Below, in pieces: positions 23,836-35,735 of a stretch of 64,000 nt of DNA. The notes under the pieces are model-generated. The model did not search any database. It saw only the letters and a list, made by a program, of their open reading frames with translations, and was not told where the DNA came from. The DNA is taken from contig OX457057.1 in NCBI GenBank assembly GCA_949752795.1, positions 163,347,980-163,411,979 of the forward strand. Direction: 5' to 3'. This DNA is from Hyperoodon ampullatus. Lineage: Eukaryota > Chordata > Mammalia > Artiodactyla > Ziphiidae. The position numbers and the translations under genes were made by a program. The number at the start of each line of letters is the position of its first letter. Within the stretch, counting starts at the first letter, position 1.

Positions 23836-25267
23836 TGCTTTTGTGAAATGAGGCCATGAGAGAATGCAACCAACCTCTATGAAAATTAAGAGGCCCAAAT
23901 ATATTTTGGCAGGATGCACTGTTGCTATTTAGGCCCATGAAAAGATTTCATGATATAGGACTCTTTCTGCAACCTTACTGTTTAAATGTATCTTTTACTC
24001 TAAAACAAATTTTACTGGTTAAAAAGAGATCACTGTGAAATCTACCAAAGCATAAAACAAAATGTGAAATATGACAGGAGGCATAAGCTGCTTCATCTAA
24101 CACTGAATGGTGAATTTTCAGAAACAGCTATAAATTAAATAAAGAAGAACATATTTGAAACTGTTTAAGCCTTTAACAAATATTTGGGATAGTGATGTTG
24201 TTAGAGGAACTTACTGCCAGTGATAAAAGAACCAGTAGAGATAAATTCTGGTTAATAAATCCTGTCATTTTATCAGTGAAGTAGAAAATACTTTCAGTAC
24301 TGTCAACAAGAGGTTCATGAGACAGGAGACATTCCAGTGACCCTCTCTTCAGTATCTGCTCTAGTTGGCATGGTCTAAATCCAAACATCAGCTGTAGCTA
24401 CCATTTCTGTTCTTCTCCTCCAATGTTAAGCAACCAAAGAAAATCCAAACAGACACCTCAACAAACCCTATCCCAGCATCAGAAAAAGAAAGTGGTTCCT
24501 GAGCAGATTAATAGGGATAGTATTGGGGGAAAGAGCAGACTGAGCAATACAGGTAGAAACCTTAATAATTGACTCTATCCTGACTCTGAGTGGATATAAA
24601 GGATTCTTTGGGGACAGTATTTTATAAGGCAACACAATTGCCTGAATCAGCTACATTGGCTCTTTTAGCTGAGTTGGGAAGTTCTGGAAAGTTCTGGAAA
24701 GAAAAATTTCTGAATGTCTAAATAAGGTGCTGTATTCACTGTGCAGAGGTTTAATTAAGAAAGAAAAAAATTCATATGTCGTAGTTTTATGTAGGAAAAA
24801 TGATCTTTAAAAAAAATCACTCCAGTGACACCTGGATCATTACAGCAAAGAAGAATTTAGAATCTAATTACCTACAGGGTGTTTACATATGTTATCACAG
24901 GAGCTTAGAGAGCAAATTAAGAGAGACCTAGGCACTTCTTATTTAACCTGCAGTCAGTCTTCTCTTTTCAGTTCTCAGATGTAAATACAATATCATTAAA
25001 GAGATGACCCAATTTACATAGATGTATTCCGAAAAACCAGATGTGCTGTGTGAAAACCAAATGGTTGTGGAGAAAATTATGTTTTATATCATAAGGGAAC
25101 TTGTTATTTAAGCACCTGTGATGTTTGCTATGACTTAAAGGATTGGCATTTATAGGCGAAATGGTTACCTCTGCTAAAATGGTGTGTCTGTGTTGTAGTC
25201 AGGATCATGTTATGCTATGCTGTGGGGGAAAAATATAGGTGTCAGTGACTTAATACAATGAAAAATT
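23836..25267. other. Unassigned stretch, no gene seen
   Basis: About 1.4 kb without a recognisable repeat or long open frame. A 12-bp direct repeat (agttctggaaag at about 24679-24702) is the only local structure seen. Confidence 0.45.
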
Positions 25268-25389
25268 TTTATTTTATTTTATGTTTTTATACAGCAGGTT
25301 CTTATTATTTACCTCTTTATGCATATTAGTGTATATATGTCAATCCCTATCTCCCAATTCATTCTCCCTTCCCCTCCCACTTTCCCCCC

Positions 25390-25824
25390 TTGGTGTCCAT
25401 ATGTTTGTTCTCTATATCTGTGTCTCTATTTATGCCTTGCAAACCTGTTCATCTGTACCATTTTTCTAGATTCCACATACATGCATTACTATACTATATT
25501 TATTTTTCTCTGCCTAACTTACTTCACTCTGTACGACAGTCTCTAGGTCCATCCACATCTCTACAAATGACCTAATTTCATTCCTTTTATGGCTGAGTAA
25601 TATTGAGCCATAACATGTTGGTGTCCATATGTTTGTTCTCTATATCTGTGTCTCTATTACTGCCTTGCAAACCGGTTCACCTGTACCATTTTTCTAGATT
25701 CAACATATATACATTACTATAGGATATTTATTTTTCTCCTCCTGACTTACTTCACTCTATATGACAGTCTCTAAGTCCATCCAGGTCGACCCAACTTCAT
25801 TCTTTTTTATGGCTGAGTAATATT
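25390..25824. repeat. Tandem duplication inside L1 3'UTR
   Basis: The block 25390-25604 recurs at 25618-25824 (spacing 228 bp, 13-bp spacer at 25605-25617). Both begin ttggtgtccatatgtttgtt and end ggctgagtaatatt. They differ by substitutions and a short gap (near 25787), so the duplication is not recent or was copied from a master element. Confidence 0.9.
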
Positions 25825-27925
25825 CCATTCTGTATATATGTACCACATATATATCTTCTTTTCTGATATGGATTCCTTTTATTTCTTTTACTTCTCTGAT
25901 TGCTGTGGCTAAAATTTCCAAAACTATGTTGAATAATAGTGGTGAGAGTGGGCAGCCTTGTCTTGTTCCTGATCTTAGTGAAAATGGTTTCAGTTTTTCA
26001 CCATTGAGGACGATGTTGACTGTGGGTTTGTCATATATGGCCTTTATTATGTTGAGGAAAGTTCCCTCTATGCCTACTTTCTGCAGGGTTTTTATCATAA
26101 ATGGGTGTTGAATTTTGTTGAAAGCTTTCTCTGCATCTATTGAGATGATCATATGGTTTTTCTCCTTCAATTTGTTAATATGGTGTATCACGTTGATTGA
26201 TTTGCATATATTGAAGTATCCTTACATTCCTGGAATAAATCCCATTTGATCATGGTGTATGATCCTTTTAATGTGCTGTTGGATTCTGTTTGCTAGTATT
26301 TTGTTGAGGATTTTTGCATCTATGTTCATCAGTGATATTGGCCTGTAGTTTTCTTTCTTTGTGACATCTTTGTCTGGTTTTGGTATCAGGGTAAATGGTG
26401 GCCATGTAGAATGAGTTTGGGAGTGTTCTTCCCTCTGCTATATTTTACAAGAGTTTGAGAAGGATAGGTCTTAGCTCTTCTCTAAATGTTTGATAGAATA
26501 TGCCTGTGAAGCCATCTGGTCCTGGGCTTTTGTTTGTTGGAAGATTTTTAATTACACTTCCAGTTTCAGTGCTTGTGATTGGTCTGTTCATATTTTCTGT
26601 TTCTTCCTGGTTCAGTCTCAGAAGGTTGTGCATTTCTAACAATTTGTCCATTTCTTCCAGGTTGTCCATATTATTGGCATAGAGTTGCTTGTAGTAATCT
26701 CTCATGATCCTTTGTATTTCTGCAGTGTCAGTTGTTACTTCTCCTTTGTCATTTCTAATTCTATTGATTTGAGTATTCTCCCTTTTTTTCTTGATGAGTC
26801 TCGTTAATGGTTTATCTATTTTGTTTATCTTCTCAAAGAACCAGATTTTAGTTTTATTTATCTTTGCTATCATTTCCTTCATTTCTTTTTCATTTAATTG
26901 TGATCTGATATTTATGATTTCTTTCCTTTTGCTAACTTTGGGTTTTTTTGGTTCTTCTTTGTCTAATTGCATTAGGTGTAAGGTTAAGTTGTTTATTTGA
27001 GATGTTTCCTGTTTCTTAAAGTAGGATTGTAGTGCTATAAACTTCCCTCTTAGAACTGCTTTTGCTGCATCTCGTAGGTTTTGGGTCATCGTGTTTTCAT
27101 TGTCATTTGTTTCTAGGTATTTTTTGATTTCCTCTTTGATTTCTTCAGTGATCTCTTGGTTATTAAGTAGTGTATTGTTTCACCTCCATGTGTTTGTATT
27201 TTTTACACATTTTTTCCTGTAATTGATATCTAGTATCATAGTGTTGTGGTCGGAAAACATACTTGATACGATTTCAATTTTCTGAAATTCACCAAGGCTT
27301 GATTTGTGACCCAATATATGATCTACCCTGGAGAATGTTCCATGAGCACTTGAGAAGAAAGTTTATTCTGTTGTTTTTGGATGGAATGTCCTATAAATAT
27401 CAATTAAGTCCATCTTGTTTAATGTATCCTTTAAAGCTTGTGTTTCCTTATTTATTTTCATTTTGGATGATCTGTCCATTGGTGAAAGTGGGGTGTTAAA
27501 TTCCCCTACAATGATTGTGTTACTGTCGATTCCCCCTTTTATGGCTATTAGCATTTGCCTTATGTATTGAGGTGCTCCTATGTTAGGCGTATAAATATTT
27601 ACAATTGTTATATCTTCTTCGATTAATCCCCTGATGATTATGTAGTGTTCTTCTTTGTCTCTTGTAATAGTCTTTGTTTTAAAGTCTATTTTGTCTGATA
27701 TGAGAATTGCTACTCCAGCTTTCTTTTGATTTCCATTTGCATGGAATATCTTTCTCCATCCCCTCACTTTCAGTCTGTATGTGTCCCTATGTCTGAAGTG
27801 GGTCTCTTGTAGACAGCATATATACGGGTCTTGTTTTTGTATCCATTCAGCCAGTCTGTGTCTTTTGGAGCATTTAATCCATTTACATTTAAGGTAATTA
27901 TTGATATATATGTTCCTCTTACCAT
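25757..27925 (-). pseudogene. L1 ORF2 (copy 1): EN-RT, deleted and disrupted
   Basis: ORF2 would encode endonuclease plus reverse transcriptase. The start codon at 27925 opens into TYISIITLNVNGLNAP, then a short deletion shifts the frame. EN resumes at 27767 (GWRKIFHANGNQKKAGVAIL, IVNIYTPN) and ends at a TAA at 27363-27365. The catalytic GDFN-type motif reads VGEFNTPL (Asp to Glu, codon 27501-27503). The linker and RT start lie at 26445-27089 (KSPGPDGFTGIFYQ). The RT core lies at 25757-26191 ([33 protein letters not shown]). The FADD box and most of the C-terminal half are missing: RT runs in frame into a C-terminal-like tail ([11 protein letters not shown]). It is non-functional. Confidence 0.88.
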
Positions 27926-27983
27926 TTTCTTAGTTGTTTTGGGTTTGTTATTGTAGGTCTTTCCCTCCTCTTGTGTTTCCTGC

Positions 27984-28871
27984 CTAGAGAAATCCTTTAG
28001 CATTTGTTGTAAAGCTGGTTTGGTGGTGCTGAATTCTCTTAGCTTTTGCTTGTCTGTAGAGTTTTTAATTTCCCCATCAAATCTGAATGAGATCCTTCTG
28101 GGTAGAGTGAGTGTGGTTGTAGGTTTCTCTCCCTCATCACTTTAAATATGTCCTGTCACTCCCTTCTGTCTTGCAGAGTTTCAGCTGAAAGATCAGCTGT
28201 TAACCTTATGGGGATTCCCTTTTGTGTTATTTGTTGTTTTTCCCGTGCTGCTTTTAATATTTTTTCTTTGTATGTAATTTTTGATAGCTTGATTAATATG
28301 TGTCTTGGCGTGTTTCTCCTTGAATTTATCCTGTATGGGACTCTGTGCTTCCTGGACTTGATTAACTATTTCTTTTCCCATATTATGGAAGTTTCAACTA
28401 TAATCTCTTCAAATATTTTCTCAGTCCCGTTCTTTTTCTCTTCTTCTTCTGGGACCCCTATAATTCGAATGTTGGTGCGGTTAATGTTATCCCAGAGGTC
28501 TCTGAGACTGTCCTCAATTCTTCTCATTCTTTTTTCTTTATTCTGCTCAGCAGTAGTTATTTCCACTATTTTATCTTCCACGTCACTTATCTGTTCTTCT
28601 GCCTCAGTTATTCTGCTATTGATCCCTTCTAGAGAATTTTTAATTTCATTTGTTGTGTTGTTCATCACTGTTTGTTTGCTCTTTAGTTCTTCTAGATCCT
28701 TGTTCAGCATTTCTGAAGTTTCTCCATTCTCTTTCCAAGATTTTGGATCATCTTTAGTATCATTATTCTGAATTCTTTTTCAGGTAGACTGCCTATTTGC
28801 TCTTCATTTGTTAGGTCTGGTGGGTTTTTACCTTGCTCCTTCACCTTCTGTGTGTTTCTCTGTCTTCTCAT
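27984..28871 (-). pseudogene. L1 ORF1 (copy 1), frameshifted
   Basis: ORF1 encodes the L1 RNA-binding chaperone. The likely start (28871) opens MRRQRNTQKVKEQG, a basic N-terminus. A coiled-coil stretch follows at 28366-28710 (ELKSKQTVMNNTTNEI, ITEAEEQISDVEDKIVEI), then RRM-like sequence (NIRIIGVPEEEEKK). The next part lies in another frame (28193-28381, MGKEIVNQVQEAQ). Near the end a missing base removes the normal stop found at the matching place in copy 2 (there 47681-47683). The frame then runs on into the ORF2 start. No intact protein can be made. Confidence 0.85.
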
Positions 28872-30898
28872 TTTGCTTAACTTACTGTGTTTGGGGTCTC
28901 CTTTTCACAGGCTGCATGTTCGTCGTTCCCGTTGTTTTTGATGTCTGCCTCCAGTGGCAAAGGTTGGTTCAGTGGGTTGTGTAGGCTTCCTGGTGGAGGG
29001 GACTAGTGCCTGTGTTCTGGTGGATGAGGCTGGATCTTGTGGTGGGCAGGTCCAAGTCTGGTGGTGTGTTTTGGGGTGTTTGTGTACTTAGTATGATTTT
29101 AGGCAGCCTCTCTGCTAATGGGTGGGGTTGTGTTCCTGTCTTGCTAATTGTTTGGCATAGGGTTTCCAGTGCTGTAGCTTGCTGGTCGTTGAGTGGAGCT
29201 TGGTCTTTGCATTGAGATGGAGATGCCTTGGAGAGCTTTCACTGTTTGATATTACGTGGAGCTGGGAGGTCTCTTGTGGACCAGTGTCCTGAACTTGTGT
29301 CTTCCACCTCAGAGGCACAGCCCTGATGCCTGGCTGGAGCACCAAGAGCCTGTCATCCACACTGCTCAGAATAGAAGTGAGAAAAAAACTGCAAGAAACA
29401 AAGAAGATAAAATAAAATAAAATAAAGTTATTAAAATTAAAAAAAATTATTAAAGAAAAAAATTTTAAGTAAAAAAAAAAAAAAGAAGAAGAGAGCAATC
29501 AAACCAAAAAACAAATCCACCAATGATAACAAGCGCTAAAAACTATACCAAAAAAACCCCAGACAGATTCCTAGGACAAATGGTAAAAGCAAAGCTATAC
29601 AGACAAAGTCACACACAGAAGCATACACATACACACTCACAAAAAGAGAAAAGGGGGGAAATATATATCGTTGCTCCCAAAGTCCACCTCCTCAATTTGG
29701 GATGATTCATTGTCTATTCAGGTATTCCACTGATGCAGGGTACATCTAGTTTATTGTGGAAAGTTAATTTGCTGCTCCTGAGGCTGCTGGGAGAGATTTC
29801 CCTTTCCTTTCTTTGTTCACACAGCTCCTGGGGTTCAGCTTTGGATCTGGCCCCTCCTCTGCATGTAGGTTACCTGAGGGCATCTGTTCTTCGCTCAGAC
29901 AGGAGGGGGTTAAAGGAGCAGCTGATTCCGGGGGCTCTGGCTCACTCAGGCCGGGGGGAGGGAGGGGTATGGAGTGCAGGACGAGCTTGCAGCAGCAGAG
30001 CCTGGTGTGACGTTGCAACAGCCTGAGGCGCACCATGTGTTCTCCTGGGGAAGTTGTCCCTGGATCACAGGACCCTGGCTGTGGCAGGCTGCACAGGCTC
30101 CTGGGTGCGGGGGAAGGTGTGGATAGTGACCTGTGCTTGCACACAGGCTTCTTGGTGGTGGCAGCAGCAGCCTTAGCGTCTCATGTCCGTCTCTGGGGTC
30201 CACGCTGATAGCTGCGGCTCGCGCCCGTCCCTGGAGCTCCTTTAAGCGGCGCTCTTAATCTCCTCTCCTTGCGCACCAGGAAACAAAGAGACAAGAAAAA
30301 ATCTCTTGCCTCTTCGGCAGGTCCAGACTTTTCCCGGACTCCCTCCCGGCCAGCCGTGGTGCACTAGCCCCCTTCAGGTTGTGTTCATGCCGCCAACCCC
30401 AGTCCTCTCCCTGCGCTCCCACCTCCGAAGCCCGAGCCTCAGCTCCCAGCTCCCACCTGTCCCAGCGGGTGAGCAGACAAGCCTCTCGGGCTGGTGAGTG
30501 CCAGTCGGCACTGATCCTCTGTGCGGGAATCTCTCCGCTTTGCCCTCCGCACCCCTGTGGCTGCGCTCTCCGCCGCAGCTCCGAAGCTTTCCCCCTCCGC
30601 CACCTGCAGTCTCCGTCTGCGAAGGGGCTTCTAGTGTGTGGAAACCTTTCCTCCTTCACAGCTCCCTCCCACTGGTGCTGGTCCTGTCCTTATTCTTTTG
30701 TCTCTGTTTTTTCTTTATTCTTTTGCCCTACTCACGTATGTGGGGAGTTTCTTGCCTTTTGGGAGGCCTGGGGTCTTCTGCCAACGTTCAGTAGGTGTTC
30801 TGTAGGAGTTGTTCCACGTGTAGATGTATTTCTGATGTATTTGTGGGGAGGAAGGTGATCTCCACGTCTTACTCTTCTGCCATCTTGAAGCTCCCCCC
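28872..30898 (-). promoter_or_regulatory. L1 5'UTR with internal promoter region (copy 1)
   Basis: About 2 kb upstream of ORF1 reaches the 5' end of the element. The first 700 bases (about 30190-30898) are visibly GC- and CpG-rich compared with the window (words such as gcggctcgcgcccgtccctg), as expected of an L1 internal promoter and methylation target. An A-rich, low-complexity part lies at 29395-29485. No tandem monomers of the mouse type are visible. Open frames on the plus strand here (longest 30379-30858) are antisense to the UTR and are not taken as genes. Confidence 0.75.
30879..30887 (-). promoter_or_regulatory. YY1-like site at L1 5' end
   Basis: Minus-strand caagatggc lies about 11 bases from the element's 5' end. 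A YY1 site at this place is known to position transcription start in L1 of other mammals. Function in this copy is inferred only. Confidence 0.6.
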
Positions 30899-30939
30899 TT
30901 AAATTGCTTTAATTGCTTTAATTCCTCTTTTCCATTCTC

Positions 30940-32375
30940 ACCTACATCTATCCCAGTTAAGCCATCAGCAGCATTACTCTTTTGAAACTGCACTTGTCAA
31001 GGTCACCCTTAATTTCCATGTTGCTAAATTCAGTGGTTATTCTCCATCTTCATCTTACTTAAATTCACAACAGCACTTGACACACAGGTGTTCTGTTATT
31101 CTCTGTGAAACTCTTTCTCTTCTTGGCTTCCAGGTTACCACATTTGCCTGGTTTTCTTCCTACCTTTTACAATGCTTCTCAGTTTTTTTTTTCTGGTTTC
31201 TCCTCACTTCACCATCTCCTAAATATTAGAGTACCCCAGTGCTCAGCTCTTGGACCTCTTTTTTTTTTTTCTATCTATAATCACTCTGTAGTTGATCTAG
31301 TCCAGATTCATAGCTTTAAATAGCATCCCTCTGCTGATATCATCCCAATTCTTACCTCCAATCCAGATGCCTTCCCTGATTCAGACCTATATATCTTACA
31401 GCCTACTGGGCATCACCACTTGGATGTCTAATCGGGCCTGAAAACTTAACATCTCCAAAGCTAAGCTCTGGATCTTTCTCCAGACTAGCTTCTCTTATGC
31501 TTTTTTCCATTTCAGTTAGTGTAATTTCAGTCCTTAAACTGCTAGAATAAAAATACTTTGACCTCAGCCTTAACTCTTCCATTTCTCTTACAACCTTTAT
31601 GTGATCCATCAGAAAATCCTGACAAATTCTTCTAAAATTTGACCATTTCTCATCTCTACGATCATGTCTCACCTGTGTCATTGCAGTAACTTCCTAATTG
31701 GTGTCTTGCTTCTGTCTTTGTCCCCCTTGACTCCCTCAAATCTATATTATCACAGCAGCCAGAGGGACCCTATAAAAATATAAATTAGATCATATCACTC
31801 TCTGCGTATTACTCTCACTGGAGTCCCATCTTATCAGACTAAAACCCAAAGTCCTCACACTCACCTACAGGGCTCTGTGGGACCTGGCTCCTGGTTATTT
31901 CTCTTCCCACCCCTAATCTTCCCACTTCAGCTACATTGCCTAACTGCTCTCCTTGGACATCCCAGGCAGTCTTCACTTCTCAGCCTTGATCTTGCTCTTT
32001 CCTCTGTCTGTCATGCTAGCTTCCCAGCTATGCACATGGCTCACTTATTCACTTCCTTCATATTTTTACTCTAGTGCACCACCTCTGTGAGACCTTTCCC
32101 CATCACTTTATCTGAAAATTGCAACCATTTCCCCTGATATTTTTGTACCCATCTTCCTACCAAGATTTATTTTTCCCTTTAATATTGTCAATTTTCAACA
32201 TACCTTATTTTTAAACTTATTTTATCTTTTTATTTTATCTTCCCCATTAGAATATAAGCTCCCAGAAGGCAATATATTTGACTGATTTGATTAATGTTGT
32301 ATCTCTTGTGGCTCAAACAATGCCTGACATATAGTAAATGTTCAAGAATCTTTTGTTGAATAAAAGAATGAATCA
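30940..32375 (+). mobile_element. L2 LINE, long 3' portion
   Basis: About 1.4 kb fits L2: ctcttggacctctttttttt, then gcatcaccacttggatgtct, catctccaaagctaagctct, gcagccagagggaccctata, tctgtgagacctttccccat, and an end reading gttgaataaaagaatgaatc. The lines follow the L2 order into its 3' UTR. Any ORF2 sequence is too decayed to read, and the minus-strand open frame at 31403-31681 is a shadow. It ranks among the older features of the window. Confidence 0.85.
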
Positions 32376-32766
32376 GTGATAGGATAGAGTCCTAAAGTTA
32401 ATTTAAAATTCTGCTGTTTAGAACACTGTAACATTTGCTCAACATCTAAGTTCTACAGTATGCAAGAAACTGGGCATTAGTTGAGTTATCATACAATGTT
32501 CCCTAGCTAGCTACTGCCAGTGAGACACACTTGAAAACAATTGATTATGATACAACATTGTGAGGGCACTAAAAGAGGAAATACATACGCCAGTGGGGGA
32601 ACTCAGAAGAAGGAGCAGTGATTTTGGAATTGGGGTTAATTTCACAGAATAAATGATATTTGCATTGAGTCTATAAGAATGAATGAAAGTATGCCACAGA
32701 GGGAAAAGGGGAGAAGTATTAATAGGCAGAAGGATTAGCATATCAGATGACACAAGTATAAAATAT
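32376..32766. other. Unassigned stretch, no gene seen
   Basis: No recognisable repeat. A purine-rich piece at 32560-32720 has no coding potential that I can support. Confidence 0.45.
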
Positions 32767-32775
32767 TATGGTGTG

Positions 32776-32968
32776 GGGGCTTCCCTGGTGGCACAGTTGT
32801 TGAGAGTCTGCCTGCCAATGCAGGGAACGCGGGTTCGTGCCCCAGTCCAGAAGGATCCCACATGCCGCGGAGTGGCTGGGCCCGTGAGCCATGGCTGCTG
32901 GGCCTGCATGTCTGGAGCCTGTGCTCCACAACAGGAGAGGCCACAGCAGTGAGAGGCCTGCGTACCGC

Positions 32969-32999
<31 letters not shown>

Positions 33000-33011
33000 T
33001 AATAATAATAA
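32776..33011 (+). mobile_element. CHR-type SINE, short-bodied variant
   Basis: The tRNA-like head ggcttccctggtggcacagt carries the A box, and gcgggttcgtgccccagtcc the B box. The tail is an A run followed by (AAT)n. A short target duplication, tatggtgtg, occurs at 32767-32775 and 33012-33020. Confidence 0.93.
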
Positions 33012-33020
33012 TATGGTGTG

Positions 33021-33740
33021 TTTGTGGAAATGAGAACAAGTTTTATGTGACAGGAATATTGGTGAGAGAGGCAGATGGGTCAAAGTAGTGAAAAATCCTA
33101 TAAACACGGTTAGGGAGCTGAGATTTATTTTGTCAGTGCTAAGAAAGTTTTCTGAATTGAATGGAGCCCTGGAGACTGGTAAAGATGCAAAAGCTCATTT
33201 CTTCTCTGAGAAATTTTCTTAATGCTGTGTGAATTATAAATTGTGGTTTTCAAATATTGTTTGGTTTCTAAGCAATTTCAAAATGGATTGGGCTACTTCA
33301 AAGTTTTGGTAGTTTCTCTCTCTCTCTCTCTCCCATTTATTTTCAAAATGTCTGACCTCTGGACATTGACATTGTAATTTACTGTTTTACCCAAACATTA
33401 TATTTATTATATCCACATACACCCTGACTAAATATTGCCAGGTTATATCTCTAGCCATAACCACTCAATAAAGTCAAGCTTGATTTTTAAGAAGAGATTG
33501 GTGACCTGGAAGAAGGCACAGGAAGTTTGCTTATCAAAAATGCAGGTGCCAGAGTCCTGGGAAAAGAAATTATAGGGGAAAAGATGACAGAATCAAGATT
33601 CAAAATTATCTTGAGCCTGATTCCTGAATGCTCAGTCCATATTAAGAAAAAAATTAAATATAGAAAAGCTTAGTGTCCTGAATTTAGGTTCAAAAATGTA
33701 ACTATGTAAATCAAATTTTGGGGAGGCTTGAGCTGGCAGC
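33021..33740. other. Unassigned stretch with (TC)n tract
   Basis: A (TC)n run lies at about 33315-33332. Otherwise no recognisable repeat and no gene. Confidence 0.45.
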
Positions 33741-33744
33741 TGAT

Positions 33745-33955
33745 ATGAGGCTGAGTACCAGGTACTATTCTAAGGGCTCGGAGTGTGTTAAATCATTTAA
33801 TCATTATAGCATCCCTCTGAAGTAAAGGCAGTTATTCTCCTCATTCTACAGATGAGGAAACAGGCACTGAAACTTCCCCAACATTGTATATCCGTAGCAT
33901 AGTAGAGCTGGGATTTGAACTGACATTGGTAACCACTATGCTACATGCCATGGCA
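33745..33955 (-). repeat. MIR SINE
   Basis: Reverse-oriented MIR landmarks: ggctgagtaccaggtactat, aatcatttaatcattatagc, ctacagatgaggaaacaggc and gagctgggatttgaactgac in order, covering most of the element. Confidence 0.87.
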
Positions 33956-34237
33956 ACATTTCATATGAAAAACTGTGGGGGGTTTTGTTTGTTTGTTTTT
34001 ATTGAGAATTTTAGAATTTTAGAGCTTGAAGGAAAATGAGAGATCAAGGTATCCATAAATTCCTAGGGTTTTCTGGACAAGACTTTAATAGCAACCCTCA
34101 GAGAGCAATAGGGTGGGGGTACTGAGTAGGCAGGGATGAAATGGGCAGAGTAGAACCAGCACACTTCTATTGGTTCTGTTTCCTGTTGGAGATCCACATA
34201 TGGTTTAATTTGAAGTTAGAGTTCATACAACTGAAAA
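33956..34237. other. Unassigned stretch, possible ancient SINE part
   Basis: The phrase ttagagcttgaaggaaaatg with gagatcaagg near 34019-34048 and, beyond the L1, ttgtagatgaggacaccatg near 35771 look like two halves of one ancient 'agagct...gatgaggaaac' type repeat split by the L1 at 34238-35735. This is low confidence. Confidence 0.35.
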
Positions 34238-35324
34238 AAAAAAGAATAGCTAAACAGTCTTGAGAAAGAACAGAGCTGGAGGAATCACACTCCCTGACTT
34301 CAGACTATACTACAAAGCTACAGTCATCAAAAGAGTATGGTATTGGCGCAAAAATGACACATAGATCAATGGAACAGAAATAAACCCATGCACTTATGGT
34401 CAATTAATATTTGACAAAGGTGGCAAGAATATACAATGGAGGAAAGACTGTGCTGGGAAAACTGGACAGCTACATGTAAAAGAATGAAATTAGAACATTC
34501 TCTAACACCATATACAAAAATAAACTCAAAATGGATTAAAGACCTAAATGTAAGACCGGATACTATAAAACTCCTAGAGAAATATATATGCAGAACACTC
34601 TTTGACATAAATCATAGCAATATAATTTTGGATCCATCTCCTAAAGTAAAGGAAATAAAAGCAAAAATAAGCAGGAGAGACCCAATTAAACTTAAAAGCT
34701 TTTGCACAGCAAAGGAAATAATCAACAAAACAAAAATGAAAGGGAGAAAATATTGATATGATATGACCAATATTGCAGTTGATATGACCAATAAGGGACT
34801 GACATCCAACATATACTAACAGCTCATACAATTCAACATCAAAAAAACAAACACGTTGGTTAAAAAATAGGCATAAGAAATGAATAGACATTTTTCCAAA
34901 GAGCAAATGCAGATGGCCAACTGGCACATGAAAAGATGTTCAATATCACTAATCATCAGGGAAATGCAAATCAAAACCACAATGAGATATCACCTCATAC
35001 CTGTCAGAATGGTTATGATTAAAAAGAACACAAATGACAAGTATTGGTGAGGATGAAGAGAAAAGGGAACATTTGTATACTGTTGGTGGGAATGTAAATT
35101 GGTGCAACCACTGTGGAAAACAGCATGGAGGTTTCTCATAAAACTAAAAATAGAACTTACCATATGACCAAGCAGTTCCACTCCTGGGTACATGTATGAA
35201 AAAAACAAAAACACTAATTCAAAAAGATACATGCACCCCAGCATTCATAGCAACATTATTTACAATTGCCAAGACATGGAAGCAACCTAGATGTCCATTC
35301 ACAGGTGAGTAGATAAAGAAGATA

Positions 35325-35365
<41 letters not shown>

Positions 35366-35735
35366 AATACTACTCGGCCATAAAAAGAATGAAATTTTGC
35401 CATTTACAGCAACATGGATGCACTTGGAGGGCATTATGCTAATTGAAATAAGTCAGACAGAGAAAGACAAATACTGTATGTTATTACTTATATGTGGAAT
35501 CTAAAAATACAACAAACTAGTAAATAAAAAAAGCAAATTCACAGATATAGAGAACAAACTAGTGGTTGCCAATGGGGGGTTGGGGGGCAAAGTAGGGATG
35601 GGAGAGTGGGAGGTACAAACTGTTGGATGTATTATACAACAATTGTTGGGTGTATTATACAACACAGGGAATATAGCCAATATTTTGTAATAACTGTAAA
35701 TGGGAAGTAATCCTAAAAATTGTATAAAATTAAAA
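34238..35735 (+). mobile_element. 5'-truncated L1, plus strand
   Basis: Sense ORF2 C-terminal region (cacactccctgacttcagac, tgctgggaaaactggacagc, tgttggtgggaatgtaaatt) leads to a 3'UTR and a weak A-rich end (gtataaaattaaaaaaatat). The open frame at 34436-34756 encodes ORF2 C-terminal sequence ([18 protein letters not shown]) with stops on either side. It contains an AC microsatellite at about 35325-35362. No exact target duplication was found. Confidence 0.85.
35325..35362. repeat. (AC)n microsatellite
   Basis: A pure CA/AC run lies within the L1 ORF2 C-terminal region, close to the phrase agataaagaagat that normally precedes the variable part. Confidence 0.95.

Larger units (their letters stand above)
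25268..30898 (-). mobile_element. Younger cetacean L1, copy 1, complete 5' end
   Basis: This is an L1 on the minus strand with its 5' end at about 30898 (starting ggggggagcttcaagatggc, which carries a YY1-like site), a 2-kb 5'UTR, ORF1 (27984-28871), ORF2 (from 27925 down) and a type B 3'UTR (antisense start tttttatacagcaggttctt). ORF2 lost most of its C-terminal half to a deletion, and the 3'UTR carries a tandem duplication. ORF1 and ORF2 have frameshifts. I could not find a convincing target duplication: the left flank reads cttaatacaatgaaaaa and the right flank cttaaattgctttaattgc. Confidence 0.88.

Noticed and set aside
26445..27089. A 214-codon minus-strand frame as a possible functional gene.
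   Set aside because: It is the linker and RT start of L1 ORF2, cut off from the rest by stops and frameshifts, in a copy that lacks the catalytic box.
28148..28771. A 207-codon plus-strand open frame, hydrophobic, membrane-protein-like.
   Set aside because: It is the exact antisense of L1 ORF1. The apparent hydrophobicity is the shadow of the charged, helical ORF1 protein.
29733..30858. Several overlapping open frames of 97-159 codons on both strands, rich in Pro, Ser and Cys, looking like a small gene cluster.
   Set aside because: They lie in the GC-rich 5'UTR of an L1. GC-rich DNA has few stop codons, and none has a recognisable domain. Kept only as a finding about an antisense frame.
30896..30935. 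Right-hand target duplication for L1 copy 1 (cttaaattgctttaattgc).
   Set aside because: Only the first five bases match the left flank. The match is too short to call.
4229..35362. AC tracts as possible CRISPR-like or regulatory arrays.
   Set aside because: They are plain microsatellites without spacers and lie inside L1 sequence.
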